17,617 bases of DNA from JBGPHT01 sp041484525. GTDB taxonomy: Bacteria > Acidobacteriota > Terriglobia > Bryobacterales > Bryobacteraceae. Below the pieces are notes generated by a model. It was not told the DNA's origin. It ran no database searches and saw only the letters and a program-made list of their open reading frames with translations. A program made the translations under genes and the position numbers. Shown piece by piece: positions 6,952 through 14,920 of this stretch (position 1 is the stretch's first letter; the number at the start of each line of letters is the position of its first letter). The stretch spans positions 1-17,617 of the forward strand of contig JBGPHT010000162.1 in assembly GCA_041484525.1 (NCBI GenBank), read 5' to 3'.

Positions 6952-7829
6952 GACTTTCGTTGGACGATGAGGTCGGCCAACTCGTGCAGCCGGCGGGCGC
7001 GATCGCCGAACGGGTCGAGCGCGTGGTGAGCGTGCGTGCATTGCTCCTGGGCCATGCGGCGCGAAGCCTCGAGGCCATAGACGGCGGGGAAAGTGATCTT
7101 CTGCTGCTGCGCGTCCTTGCCGGCGGTCTTGCCGAGAGCCTCGGAGGATTCTTCGACATCGAGAATGTCATCCACGATCTGAAACGCCAGGCCGACGTGT
7201 TCGCCGTAGCAGGAAAGCGCGGCGTACTGCTCGTCCGAGGCGTGGGTGTAGATGGCGCCCATGCGCAGGCTGGCGCGCAGCAGAGCGCCGGTTTTAGCGC
7301 GGTGGATGCTCTCGAGCAGTTCGGCGGTGGCTGTTTTGCCTTCGCCTTCGAGATCGGCCACCTGGCCGCCGATCATGCCTCCCACGGTGCCCGCGGCGGT
7401 AGAAAGTTCCGCCACCAGGCGCGATCTCGCGGCGCCATCGATGGGCAGTTCGGCCAACACCTGGAAGGCGAGCGTGAGCAGCGAATCGCCCGCCAGGATC
7501 GCCATGGCCTCGCCGAAAACTTTGTGGTTGGTGAGCTTGCCGCGGCGGTAGTCGTCGTTATCGAGCGCGGGCAGATCGTCGTGGATGAGCGAGTAGGTGT
7601 GGATGAGTTCGAGCGCGCAGGCGGCGCTCACTACGCCCTCGGCGTCATCCGAAACACTGCGCGCGGCCTCGATGCACAGGATGGGGCGGATTCGCTTGCC
7701 GCCGGCGAAGAGGCTGTAGCGCATGGCGCGGTGGATGGTTTCGGGCCGCGTGTTTTCCGGCGGGACGAGGCGGTCGAGTTCCGCATCCACCAGGCGCTGT
7801 TGCTGGGCGAGGTATTCGCGCAGGTTCAT
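6948..7829 (-). CDS. ispA: Short-chain polyprenyl diphosphate synthase (farnesyl/geranylgeranyl type)
   Basis: Condenses isopentenyl diphosphate with allylic diphosphates to make C15 or C20 precursors for quinones, cell-wall carrier lipids or carotenoids. The 293-residue product has GGKRIRP (43-49), the first Asp-rich motif DDLPALD (84-90) with four residues between the Asp pair and the last Asp, as in bacterial FPP synthases, GQVAD (155-159), and the second Asp-rich motif DDILD (220-224). Tyr79 and Ser80 lie just upstream of the first motif, a region that controls chain length; the exact product cannot be settled by eye. The ATG at 7829 overlaps the xseB TGA (ATGA). The gene order xseB-ispA is conserved across many bacteria, which supports the ispA name. 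Confidence 0.92.
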   Translation of the reverse strand: MNLREYLAQQQRLVDAELDRLVPPENTRPETIHRAMRYSLFAGGKRIRPILCIEAARSVSDDAEGVVSAACALELIHTYSLIHDDLPALDNDDYRRGKLTNHKVFGEAMAILAGDSLLTLAFQVLAELPIDGAARSRLVAELSTAAGTVGGMIGGQVADLEGEGKTATAELLESIHRAKTGALLRASLRMGAIYTHASDEQYAALSCYGEHVGLAFQIVDDILDVEESSEALGKTAGKDAQQQKITFPAVYGLEASRRMAQEQCTHAHHALDPFGDRARRLHELADLIVQRKS

Positions 7830-8098
7830 GCTTTTGGGTCGGGCTTATCGGGGCGGAACGGCTCCGCGGTGAGCTTGCCCTCTTTGCGGATCAGCATCTC
7901 GACGCGAGTTTCCGCCGCCTCGAGCTGCTTCCTGCAAGTGTCGGACAGACCCACTCCGCGCTCGAAAAGTTCGAGCGAGCGCTCAAGCGAAAGGTCGCCG
8001 GCCTCGAGTTCTTTGACTACGCGTTCCAGTTCATCCAGGCAGGACTCGAAGGATTCAACTGGTTGGGCCTCGGTGGGGTTTTCCGCCATCGGAGTCAT
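7826..8098 (-). CDS. xseB: Exodeoxyribonuclease VII small subunit
   Basis: Small subunit that binds the XseA C-terminus in the single-strand-specific nuclease ExoVII. The 90-residue product shows the whole family pattern: FESCLDELERVVKELEAGDL (17-36), then SLERSLELFERGVGL and a final helix with C55 and the AAETRVEML segment, predicting a helical coiled coil. Starts at 8098 (MTPMAEN) and 8089 (MAEN) are both possible and neither has a strong ribosome-binding site; the longer reading to 8161 would run into the glucanase gene and is unlikely. A Pro/Lys-rich tail follows the helices. The large subunit gene xseA is not in the window. It follows the GH16 gene after 31 bp. Confidence 0.9.
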   Translation of the reverse strand: MTPMAENPTEAQPVESFESCLDELERVVKELEAGDLSLERSLELFERGVGLSDTCRKQLEAAETRVEMLIRKEGKLTAEPFRPDKPDPKA

Positions 8099-8129
8099 TT
8101 TAGCAAGGCCCGGAGCCGCGCCCGCTGCC

Positions 8130-8912
8130 TCACGGTCGCCCCTGCTGGTACACACGAACATAGTCCACGGTCATCGTCTGCGGGAAGGTCGTGGTGGCAT
8201 CGGGCGCACCCGGCCAACCGCCGCCCACCGCCACATTCAGCAGCATGTGGAACGGCGTGTCGAATACCCACGGAGCGTTTGCCGGGAGCGCCGCCGGCGT
8301 GACCTTCGCGTGAGACTTGCCATCCACGAAGAGATCGATCGAGTCCTTCCGCCAGACCACCGCGAATGTATGGAAGTCGTCGGCGAAGGCGCCGCCGCCC
8401 GGCAGCGAAAATACCCCGCCGATCCCATTGTCACCGGAATAGCCCGGGCCGTGAACCGTTGCGTGAACGCGTGAAGGCTCGCGGCCAATATTTTCCATGA
8501 TGTCGATTTCGCCCGAGTTCCGCCAGCCCACGGCCGCTCGATTCGCCGCCAGCATCCAGAAGGCGGGCCAGATGCCCTGGCCACGCGGAATCCGGATACG
8601 CGCTTCCACCTTGCCGTAGAGGAAGGTGAAGCTGTCCAGCGTCTTGAGCCGCGCCGAAGTGTAACCGCCGGCGGTCTTCAGGACGCGGATCACGAGGTGC
8701 CCGCGGCCATCCAGGAAAACATTTTCGATAGCGTTGGTATAGGTCTCGAGTTCGCCATTGCCCCAACCTCCAGCGCCAAGATCGTAGTTCCATTTGGCGG
8801 GGTTGGGCGAGGAGTTCGCACGGCCTTTAAACTCGTCGTTCCACACCAGTTTCCAACCATCCTCGGCGGCTGCGGGAACCAGGACGAGGAGTAAAAGAAA
8901 GGCTGGGCGCAT
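8130..8912 (-). CDS. Secreted glycoside hydrolase family 16 (beta-1,3-glucanase-like)
   Basis: Predicted retaining endo-glycosidase acting on a beta-glucan such as laminarin or mixed-linkage glucan, exported by the Sec pathway. The 260-residue product begins with a hydrophobic signal peptide (about 1-16, ending PAAAE), then a single GH16 jelly-roll domain: WNDEF (24-28), NGELETYT (52-59), GKVEARIRIPRGQGIWPAFWML (100-121) and the catalytic GEIDIMENIG, in which E135 is the nucleophile, D137 assists and E140 is the acid/base. The last strand is MTVDYVRVYQQ. There is no carbohydrate-binding module or C-terminal anchor. A purine-rich GGAAGAG sits 8 bp before the ATG, inside the end of the permease gene. 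Only 4 bp separate the two genes, so they are probably co-transcribed. Agarase or carrageenase activity is not excluded, but the motif order fits laminarinases best. Confidence 0.93.
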   Translation of the reverse strand: MRPAFLLLLVLVPAAAEDGWKLVWNDEFKGRANSSPNPAKWNYDLGAGGWGNGELETYTNAIENVFLDGRGHLVIRVLKTAGGYTSARLKTLDSFTFLYGKVEARIRIPRGQGIWPAFWMLAANRAAVGWRNSGEIDIMENIGREPSRVHATVHGPGYSGDNGIGGVFSLPGGGAFADDFHTFAVVWRKDSIDLFVDGKSHAKVTPAALPANAPWVFDTPFHMLLNVAVGGGWPGAPDATTTFPQTMTVDYVRVYQQGRP

Positions 8913-8916
8913 GTGG

Positions 8917-11430
8917 TTACTCTTCCCGTAGAGCGGAAGACGGCGGGATGCGGATGGCGCGGAAGGTGGGTATGGCGGCGGAGGCTACAGCGCACGCCAG
9001 CAGAAAAACGGCGGCGGCGGCGAACGAGCCCGGATCGACCGGGCGCACACCAAAGAGCAGACGCTCCGTCCAGCGGAGCAGGAAAACTGAGGCCAAGAGT
9101 CCCGTCGCGATGCCGCAGGCGAGCGCGATCAGCACCGGCGCGCAGACCGTTCCCACAATGTGCCTGACGCGCGCGCCCACTGCGATGCGGATGCCCAACT
9201 CGCGCGTGCGGCGCCCGACCGAGAATGCCAGTGCGCCGTAAATGCCGATGGCCGCGAGCGCGATCACACCGAAGAAGGCCGACAGCAGCGCCACCAGGCG
9301 CTCCTGCCACAGCGAAGCCTGGATCTCCTGTTCGAGCGTGGCGACCTCGACCAACGGAACGCCGGCATCCACTTCTGCCATCGTGCGCCGCACGGCGTTC
9401 ACGATCGACGCGGGTGCGCCGTACGTGCGGACATAGAGGATCGGCGTGCGCTGGCTATCGGCTGAGTTGGCCGCGCTATAGAAAGTGGGTGCGTCGGGTT
9501 CGCGCATGGACCGGTACTTGGCCGTGGAGACCACGCCGGCGATCGTGAAGTTGGGCGGAACGTTGCCGTCGGTTCCGTTTGCAAACGCCTTGCCGACAGG
9601 ATTCTGACCGTGAAAGATGGCGTCGACGAACGCCTGGTTCACGACGACTTCGGACGGTGGCTTGCGAGTGTTGCTGATTTCCAGGTTGCGGCCGGCGAGA
9701 AGCCGGATGCCCATCGTCTCGAAGTAGCTCGGGGTTACCAGGTTGCTGCTCGTATTGAGGAACGTGCTGCGGGGCAGCACTGTGCCTTGCGGTACGACGG
9801 TGGCTTTGAAACCGAAACCTCGCATGACACCGCGAGAGGCCCAGGCGATCGAACGCACGCCAGGCAGCGCGGCCACGCGTTCCTGGACTGCGCGTTGGAA
9901 AGCCCCGCTCTGTTCGGCGGTATAGCCGGCATCGGTTGGGTCGAGCGTGAACTCGACGATGTGGGCGCGGTCGAAGCCCGGGTCGAGGTGGTCGAGGTTC
10001 CACCAGGAGCGAAGCATCAGCGCGGCTGCGGCCAGCAGCACCACGGAGAAGCATACCTGGAGCGCAACGGGCGCGATTCCGGCAAAGCGGTGATGGCGTG
10101 CGGAATTGGGTTTGAGCGCCGCGTTCAAGCCTGCGCGCGCGCCACGCCACGCCGGTGCGATTCCAAATGCCAACACGCAGAATGAGGTGATGCCAATAGC
10201 GAATAGAAGGATACGCGCATCAGGCTGTACCGTGAGTAGTTGGGGCGTGGCGTATTGGCCGTAATCGCGAATCGGCGGCAGCATCCGGATCAGCGTGCGC
10301 GCCAGCACCAGCGCGAGCGTGCAACCGAGGGCCGCACCGGGAACCGCCAGCAGCAGGTTTTCGGCGAGCAACTGGCGCACCAGGCGGCTGAATCCAGCGC
10401 CTACCGCGGCGCGTATCGCGATCTCGCGGCGCCGCTCCGCCGCTTTCGCGAGCAGGAGTCCGGCCACGTTAGCGCACACCGCAAACAGCAGCAGCACCAC
10501 GCCGCCCATCAGCAGACGGACAGCGCGGGCGAACTGAGTCCGCAACTGCGAAGCGCCATAGCCGATGGGTTCGAAAGACAGGCGGTAATTGAGAGCGGCT
10601 CGCATTTCCTCTTCCAGGCGCGCGGGTGGAAGCGGATACTTGCGGAGCGCATTCCGCTGCCATGCGAGCCACTCCTCGGAGGCGCGGATCTGCGGCGCAA
10701 CGGCGGCCGCGGCCGGCCCGGCGGAAACTCCGGGCGCGAGGCGGGTGAAAAGCGCGAACGCGATGCCGCCGGCTGCGCGCGGGTCCGGGACGTCATACCC
10801 GGTGAAGACGCGCACCGCGGAAAAGGGAAGCCGGATATCCGGTGCGCGATCGGCATCGGTGCTGTGAAATTCTCGCGGCAGCACGCCGGCGATGCGGAAC
10901 GGAAAGTTCTTGAGGCGGATCTGGCGGCCGATGGCGTCGCGGCTGCCGTTGAACTGCGATTGCCAGAATTGGTAGCTGAGGACCGCCGGGATATCGCCCG
11001 TCCGGGCGGCGTCGGCCGGCATGAGTACGCGTCCCGCGACAGCGCTGACGCCGAGCTCCGAGAAATAATTGGGTGATACGATCTGCGTGGTGACGAGCCG
11101 GGAGATGCCGCCGGAGACGAAGGGCACGGCAGCGTTCGACGCGAATTCCTGCTCGGCGATGACGGCGGAGAACATCGCGGATTTCTCGAGAACCTGGAAC
11201 GCGCCATATTGGAAACTCGTATCGGGACGGACCTGCTTTTCCGTATTGCTCTCGAGGCGGTAGAAATTCTCCGGGTTGCGGATCGGGAGCGGCTTCAACA
11301 GCAGTTCGTTCACCAGGCTGAAGACGAGCGTATTGGCTCCGATGCCGAGGGCCAGCAGTACGATCACCACGGCGCTGAAGAGCCGGTTGCGGCGAAGCTG
11401 CCGAAAGCCGAAATGAAGATCGCGCCACAT
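8917..11430 (-). CDS. ADOP-family ABC transporter permease (duplicated FtsX/MacB type)
   Basis: Large inner-membrane protein of 837 residues built from two MacB periplasmic-core plus FtsX units. Unit one has an N-terminal membrane segment (about 18-40), a periplasmic domain with the typical TTQIVSPNYFSELGV and GRQIRLKNFPFRIAGVLP stretches, then membrane segments near 305-335, 355-385 and 408-425. Unit two starts with a membrane segment at about 452-473 (PVALQVCFSVVLLAAAALML) and ends with three segments and the family-typical tail IPPSSALREE. ELGIRIAVGA and EIAIRAAVGA are the paired cytoplasmic loops expected to meet an ATPase. No ABC ATPase gene is present here, as is usual for this orphan class in Acidobacteriota. 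The start codon overlaps the preceding stop by 1 bp (TGATG). Substrate unknown; MacB-type machines move peptides, lipoproteins or antibiotics, or transmit force. Confidence 0.92.
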   Translation of the reverse strand: MWRDLHFGFRQLRRNRLFSAVVIVLLALGIGANTLVFSLVNELLLKPLPIRNPENFYRLESNTEKQVRPDTSFQYGAFQVLEKSAMFSAVIAEQEFASNAAVPFVSGGISRLVTTQIVSPNYFSELGVSAVAGRVLMPADAARTGDIPAVLSYQFWQSQFNGSRDAIGRQIRLKNFPFRIAGVLPREFHSTDADRAPDIRLPFSAVRVFTGYDVPDPRAAGGIAFALFTRLAPGVSAGPAAAAVAPQIRASEEWLAWQRNALRKYPLPPARLEEEMRAALNYRLSFEPIGYGASQLRTQFARAVRLLMGGVVLLLFAVCANVAGLLLAKAAERRREIAIRAAVGAGFSRLVRQLLAENLLLAVPGAALGCTLALVLARTLIRMLPPIRDYGQYATPQLLTVQPDARILLFAIGITSFCVLAFGIAPAWRGARAGLNAALKPNSARHHRFAGIAPVALQVCFSVVLLAAAALMLRSWWNLDHLDPGFDRAHIVEFTLDPTDAGYTAEQSGAFQRAVQERVAALPGVRSIAWASRGVMRGFGFKATVVPQGTVLPRSTFLNTSSNLVTPSYFETMGIRLLAGRNLEISNTRKPPSEVVVNQAFVDAIFHGQNPVGKAFANGTDGNVPPNFTIAGVVSTAKYRSMREPDAPTFYSAANSADSQRTPILYVRTYGAPASIVNAVRRTMAEVDAGVPLVEVATLEQEIQASLWQERLVALLSAFFGVIALAAIGIYGALAFSVGRRTRELGIRIAVGARVRHIVGTVCAPVLIALACGIATGLLASVFLLRWTERLLFGVRPVDPGSFAAAAVFLLACAVASAAIPTFRAIRIPPSSALREE

Positions 11431-12350
11431 CAGAGCCGCGCCAATGCCACGGCCGCCCCGATCAAATAGACCAAGGTCAGGAATACTGAATTCCCCAGGA
11501 ACACGGTCAGCACCGTACCCGCGACTCGCAACTTCAAAAACCGCGCCGGCTCGCGAAAGTAGAAGCGGCGGATCGCGACATACAAGTATCCGAGCTCCAC
11601 GAAGAGCGCCACAAACAGCACCAACAACACCAGAGTTGGCGCTGCATGATACAGCGGGACACTAAGTAGTCCGACGGGAATAGTGAACAGCAGGACGAAT
11701 GCCGCCAGGTGCAGGCTGAACACCACGTGTTCCACCAGGTAGGGCCGGCGCCGGTGAAGCAGCGCGAAGAGAAGCAGCGCCACCAGCAGGACGTTGCCAA
11801 AGGAGAGCGCGGTGCCATAGGTCTTCAATTCGTGGTGGAATTTCTCGGTGGCATCCTTGGATTCGACGTCCGTCGCCCTGCGCACGCGTGCAAGCTCGGT
11901 GGCGAGGAGGCCGAAAAGATCGAGCCGCTCGATGGTCTCCTGAATCGTCTTGGTGGTCGTCGGACCGGGCGGCAGCATGGCGAGCCGCACCTTTCCCAGC
12001 CACAACGACGTCGTGACGTTGGAAGGCGCCAGAAGCGCGAAAAGCACCAGCGCGATCAGCAGCAGGCGGATCGGATTGATATAGGGCTTGCGCCGGCCGG
12101 CAAAATATTCGTTGGTCAGGAACCCGGGCCGGAACAGCAGGTACTTCAGCGTGCCTGGAACCTTGCCATCGATGTGGGTGATCTCGTGCAGCAGCGAATG
12201 GGAGAGGAAGTGCCGCACGGTGAGCGCGTGCAAATCCAGCCGTTGTTCCCCGCATCGGGAACAATAGCGGCCGGAGAGGGCGGCCTGGCAGGTCGGGCAC
12301 ACCGGCGGCGCGGCAATCGGGGAAGGCGCGCCGGATGGTGCTTTGGACAT
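11430..12350 (-). CDS. DUF3667-like zinc-ribbon membrane protein
   Basis: The function is unknown. The 306-residue product opens with a CPTC...CSRC zinc ribbon (C18, C21, C30, C33), followed by a conserved stretch typical of DUF3667 proteins (LLHEITHIDGKVPGTLKYLL, FRPGFLTNEYFAGRRKPYINP at about 73-93). A strong membrane segment follows at about 94-108. After a charged helical part (about 130-175) come four more hydrophobic segments (about 183-197, 206-230, 233-255 and 280-303). It probably sits in the inner membrane with the ribbon in the cytoplasm. The frame runs upstream to 12392, but the ATG at 12350 is preferred because the other would lie next to the zwf start and lacks support. It heads the long minus-strand run and overlaps the permease start by 1 bp, suggesting a shared role with it. 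Confidence 0.78.
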   Translation of the reverse strand: MSKAPSGAPSPIAAPPVCPTCQAALSGRYCSRCGEQRLDLHALTVRHFLSHSLLHEITHIDGKVPGTLKYLLFRPGFLTNEYFAGRRKPYINPIRLLLIALVLFALLAPSNVTTSLWLGKVRLAMLPPGPTTTKTIQETIERLDLFGLLATELARVRRATDVESKDATEKFHHELKTYGTALSFGNVLLVALLLFALLHRRRPYLVEHVVFSLHLAAFVLLFTIPVGLLSVPLYHAAPTLVLLVLFVALFVELGYLYVAIRRFYFREPARFLKLRVAGTVLTVFLGNSVFLTLVYLIGAAVALARL

Positions 12351-12395
12351 GGATATCCATCGTAACGCTTCCCGGCCGCAGGGAGGGCGCATGAT
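12351..12395. promoter_or_regulatory. Divergent intergenic region between the DUF3667 gene and zwf
   Basis: This 45-bp gap must carry at least part of the promoters for both directions. Visible elements are the zwf Shine-Dalgarno sequence GGGAGG (12381-12386, 9 bp before the ATG), the palindrome GGATATCC (12351-12358) touching the DUF3667 start, and on the minus strand TACGAT (12364-12359), a weak -10. No convincing -35 was seen, so the zwf promoter probably extends into the DUF3667 coding start. Confidence 0.35.
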
Positions 12396-13928
12396 ATGTT
12401 GGACTCAATGCCCGACCAGAATCCTTTTCAGGATCCGCTGCGCTTCGAACGGCGCGTGCCGGAGTGCACGATCGTAATTTTCGGAGCCAACGGCGACCTA
12501 ACTAAGCGCAAGCTGATTCCCGCGCTGTATCGCCTGGCGTACGATCGACGCCTTCCGGCCGGGTTCGCCGTGATCGGGAATTCACGCACGGAGATGCCGG
12601 ACGACGAGTTCCGCGAAAAGATGCTGGAGGCGGTGAAGGAGTTTTCGGAAGACACCACCTTCGATGCGGACGTGTGGGCGGCGTTCGCGGCGGGCTTATT
12701 CTACGTCGCCGGAGACCTCGGCGATGACGCGCTGTACCAAGGGATCTCGAAGAAACTGGCGCACGCGGAAGAGGCGCGGCACACCGGCGGCAACGCTCTG
12801 TTTTATCTTTCGACGCAGCCCAAATATTACGCGACGGCGGCTCTCGGCATCGGCAAGGCCGGGCTGGGGAAGGGCAGCGGCTGGCGGCGCCTGGTGGTCG
12901 AGAAACCGTTCGGGCACGACCTCGCCAGCGCGCGCGAGCTGAGCGACCGGTTGCACGAAGTGTTCGAGGAAGGCGAGATCTACCGCATCGATCATTACCT
13001 CGGCAAGGAAACGGTGCAGAACATTTTGGCGTTTCGATTCGGCAACGGCATCTTCGAGCCGCTGTGGAACCGGCGGTACGTCAACCACGTGCAAATCACC
13101 GCCGCCGAATCCATCGGCGTCGAGGGGCGCGGCGCGTATTACCAGGAGACAGGTGCGCTGGCGGACATGATCCAGAACCATCTGCTGCAGGTGATGGCGA
13201 CGATCGCGATGGAGCCCAGCGCCAGCTTTCGCGCGAATTCGGTGCGCGACGAGCGGTCGAAATTGCTGCGCTCGATCAAGCGGATGAAGCCCGAGGAAAT
13301 GCTGCAGAACGCGGTCCCGGGGCAGTACGGGCCGGCGCGCATCGGCGGGCAGGACGTTCCCGGGTTCCGCCAGGAAGAGGGCGTGCGGCCGGACGCGCAG
13401 ACCGACACCTACGCCGCAGTGACGTTCTTCATCGAGAACTGGCGATGGGCGGGTGTGCCGTTTTATGTGCGCACGGGGAAGCGGCTGCCGAAGCGCGTCA
13501 CCGAAATCGCCATCCAGTTCAACCCGGCGCCGCTCGCCATATTCGATGGCGAGGGCATGGAGAGCACGCCGAACCTTTTGATCGTGCGCATCCAGCCGGA
13601 GGAGGGGATTTCGCTGAAATTCCTCTCCAAGCGCCCCGGCGCGGGCATGACGCTGCGGCCCGTCTCGATGGATTTCAATTATGGGTCGAGCTTCGGCGAG
13701 CGCTCGCCATCGGCTTACGAAACTCTGCTGCTCGACGCCATGATTGGTGACGCCACGCTTTACACGCGGCAGGATATGGTGGAGGCGAGCTGGGCGGTGG
13801 TGGAGCCGATCCAGAAAGCGTGGCGGCAGACCAAGTTCGAGTTTCCGAACTACGCCGCGGGAACGTGGGGACCGCAGCAGGCAGACGAAATGCTGGCTCG
13901 CCGCGGACACGTATGGAGGAAGCCGTGA
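12396..13928 (+). CDS. zwf: Glucose-6-phosphate 1-dehydrogenase
   Basis: Oxidises glucose-6-phosphate to 6-phosphogluconolactone, making NADPH; first step of the oxidative pentose phosphate pathway, cytoplasmic. The 510-residue product is full length. It has the cofactor-binding motif IFGANGDLTKRKL (28-40), EKPFGHD (169-175) and the active-site RIDHYLGKE (197-205, with the catalytic-dyad His and substrate Lys), then the C-terminal beta+alpha domain (KRLPKRVTEI and the SPSAYETLLLDAMIGDATL segment). ATG 12396 is preferred over ATG 12408 because GGGAGG lies 9 bp upstream of the former and 21 bp from the latter. It is the first gene of zwf-opcA-pgl. Only one cysteine (C24) is seen in the N-terminal half, so disulfide control as in some cyanobacterial and plastid enzymes looks unlikely. 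Confidence 0.97.
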   Translation: MLDSMPDQNPFQDPLRFERRVPECTIVIFGANGDLTKRKLIPALYRLAYDRRLPAGFAVIGNSRTEMPDDEFREKMLEAVKEFSEDTTFDADVWAAFAAGLFYVAGDLGDDALYQGISKKLAHAEEARHTGGNALFYLSTQPKYYATAALGIGKAGLGKGSGWRRLVVEKPFGHDLASARELSDRLHEVFEEGEIYRIDHYLGKETVQNILAFRFGNGIFEPLWNRRYVNHVQITAAESIGVEGRGAYYQETGALADMIQNHLLQVMATIAMEPSASFRANSVRDERSKLLRSIKRMKPEEMLQNAVPGQYGPARIGGQDVPGFRQEEGVRPDAQTDTYAAVTFFIENWRWAGVPFYVRTGKRLPKRVTEIAIQFNPAPLAIFDGEGMESTPNLLIVRIQPEEGISLKFLSKRPGAGMTLRPVSMDFNYGSSFGERSPSAYETLLLDAMIGDATLYTRQDMVEASWAVVEPIQKAWRQTKFEFPNYAAGTWGPQQADEMLARRGHVWRKP

Positions 13929-14920
13929 ACGCCGCCGCGATTTCTCCCGACCATATTCTGAAGGAGCTGGCGAACCTCTGGGTATCGCTCGGCAAGCAGG
14001 GACAGGACGAGGGCGGTGCCGGCGTGCTGCGCGCATGCACCATGACGCTGCTGGTGCTGGCGGAGGAATCGGACGATCCTTCGGCGCTCGGCGAGACGCT
14101 GGCGGCGCTGATGCCGGAGCATCCGGCGCGGACCATCATGGTACGACTGCGCGGGCCGGGGGAGCGGGCGCTGGCGGAGCGCGTCTACGCTCAGTGCTGG
14201 ATGCCGTTCGGCCAGCGGAGGCAGATCTGTTGCGAGCAGATCGAGATCATGGCGTCCGATCTGGCGCTGCCCGACTTGCCGGGCGTAGTCCTGCCGCTGG
14301 CCGCCCCGGACCTTCCGACGATCGCGTGGCTGCGCAGTGCTCGCCTGGCGCAGATGCCGGAGTTTCGTTCCATCGCGCGCATGGCGGACAAAATGGTGGT
14401 CGATAGCGCGGGATTCGCCAACCCCGTGGATGCGCTGTGGCAGTTGGCTGATTCGTCGCGCCGCGGGATGACACTGGGCGATCTTGCCTGGACGCGGCTG
14501 ACGCGCTGGCGCGAGGCGCTGGCGCGCGTGTTCGAAAACCGTGAGTACGCGGCGAAGGCAGTGGAACTCTCCGCCGTGCGCGTGGAGTTCGGAGAGGGCT
14601 GGCAAACCTCTGCCTGGTACCTGGCGAGCTGGGTCGCGGCGGCGCTTGAGAGTGTGGGAGCGAAGGCCAAGCTGTCACTAGTGCGAGGGGAAGCTCCGTC
14701 GCTGCGCCTGGAACTCGCGGGCGCGAATTTCCGCGTGGAGCTGGCGCGTGCCGGCGAGCGCCTCTCGGTCACCGTCAACGACCTGGTGAACACGACTAAT
14801 CTACCGCAGCCCAGCGATTATCTGGCGATGCGGGAAGAACTGGCGATCGTGCAGCGCGATGCCGTGTTCGAGCGGACCCTGGCGTCAGCCGCGCGGCTTG
14901 CGTATGCTACGAACAAATGA
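13925..14920 (+). CDS. opcA: Glucose-6-phosphate dehydrogenase assembly protein OpcA
   Basis: OpcA is an allosteric activator/assembly factor for Zwf in cyanobacteria and actinobacteria. This 331-residue protein matches the family layout: an N-terminal alpha/beta domain (CTMTLLVLAEES near 38-49; HPARTIMVR at about 66-74; CCEQIEIM at 102-109; LPLAAPDLPTIAWLR) followed by the helical and C-terminal part (FANPVDALW, the ARVFENREYA segment). The start is probably GTG 13925, which overlaps the zwf TGA (GTGA) and has GGAGG at 13915-13919; an in-frame ATG at 13913 would add four residues and overlap zwf by 16 bp. Its cysteines are confined to the N-terminal third (C38, C91, C102, C103). The C-terminal cysteine pair described as the thioredoxin-sensitive switch in Anabaena OpcA is absent. 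The position between zwf and pgl strongly supports the call. Confidence 0.88.
   Translation: MNAAAISPDHILKELANLWVSLGKQGQDEGGAGVLRACTMTLLVLAEESDDPSALGETLAALMPEHPARTIMVRLRGPGERALAERVYAQCWMPFGQRRQICCEQIEIMASDLALPDLPGVVLPLAAPDLPTIAWLRSARLAQMPEFRSIARMADKMVVDSAGFANPVDALWQLADSSRRGMTLGDLAWTRLTRWREALARVFENREYAAKAVELSAVRVEFGEGWQTSAWYLASWVAAALESVGAKAKLSLVRGEAPSLRLELAGANFRVELARAGERLSVTVNDLVNTTNLPQPSDYLAMREELAIVQRDAVFERTLASAARLAYATNK

Noticed and set aside
5824..7029. 401-codon open frame on the plus strand opposite nadK and tlyA
   Set aside because: Spans two real genes in antisense and shows no protein family features.
8099..8161. Longer xseB start at 8161
   Set aside because: It would overlap the GH16 gene by 32 bp, and the extra residues do not match the family, whose proteins begin near the FESCLDELE helix.
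6960..8474. 504-codon open frame on the plus strand opposite ispA, xseB and the GH16 gene
   Set aside because: It crosses three well-supported genes in antisense, and its composition mirrors them. No recognisable domain.
12696..14036. 446-codon open frame on the minus strand opposite zwf
   Set aside because: It is Arg/His/Ala-rich with no family motif and lies opposite a fully convincing zwf. Long antisense frames are common in GC-rich coding DNA.
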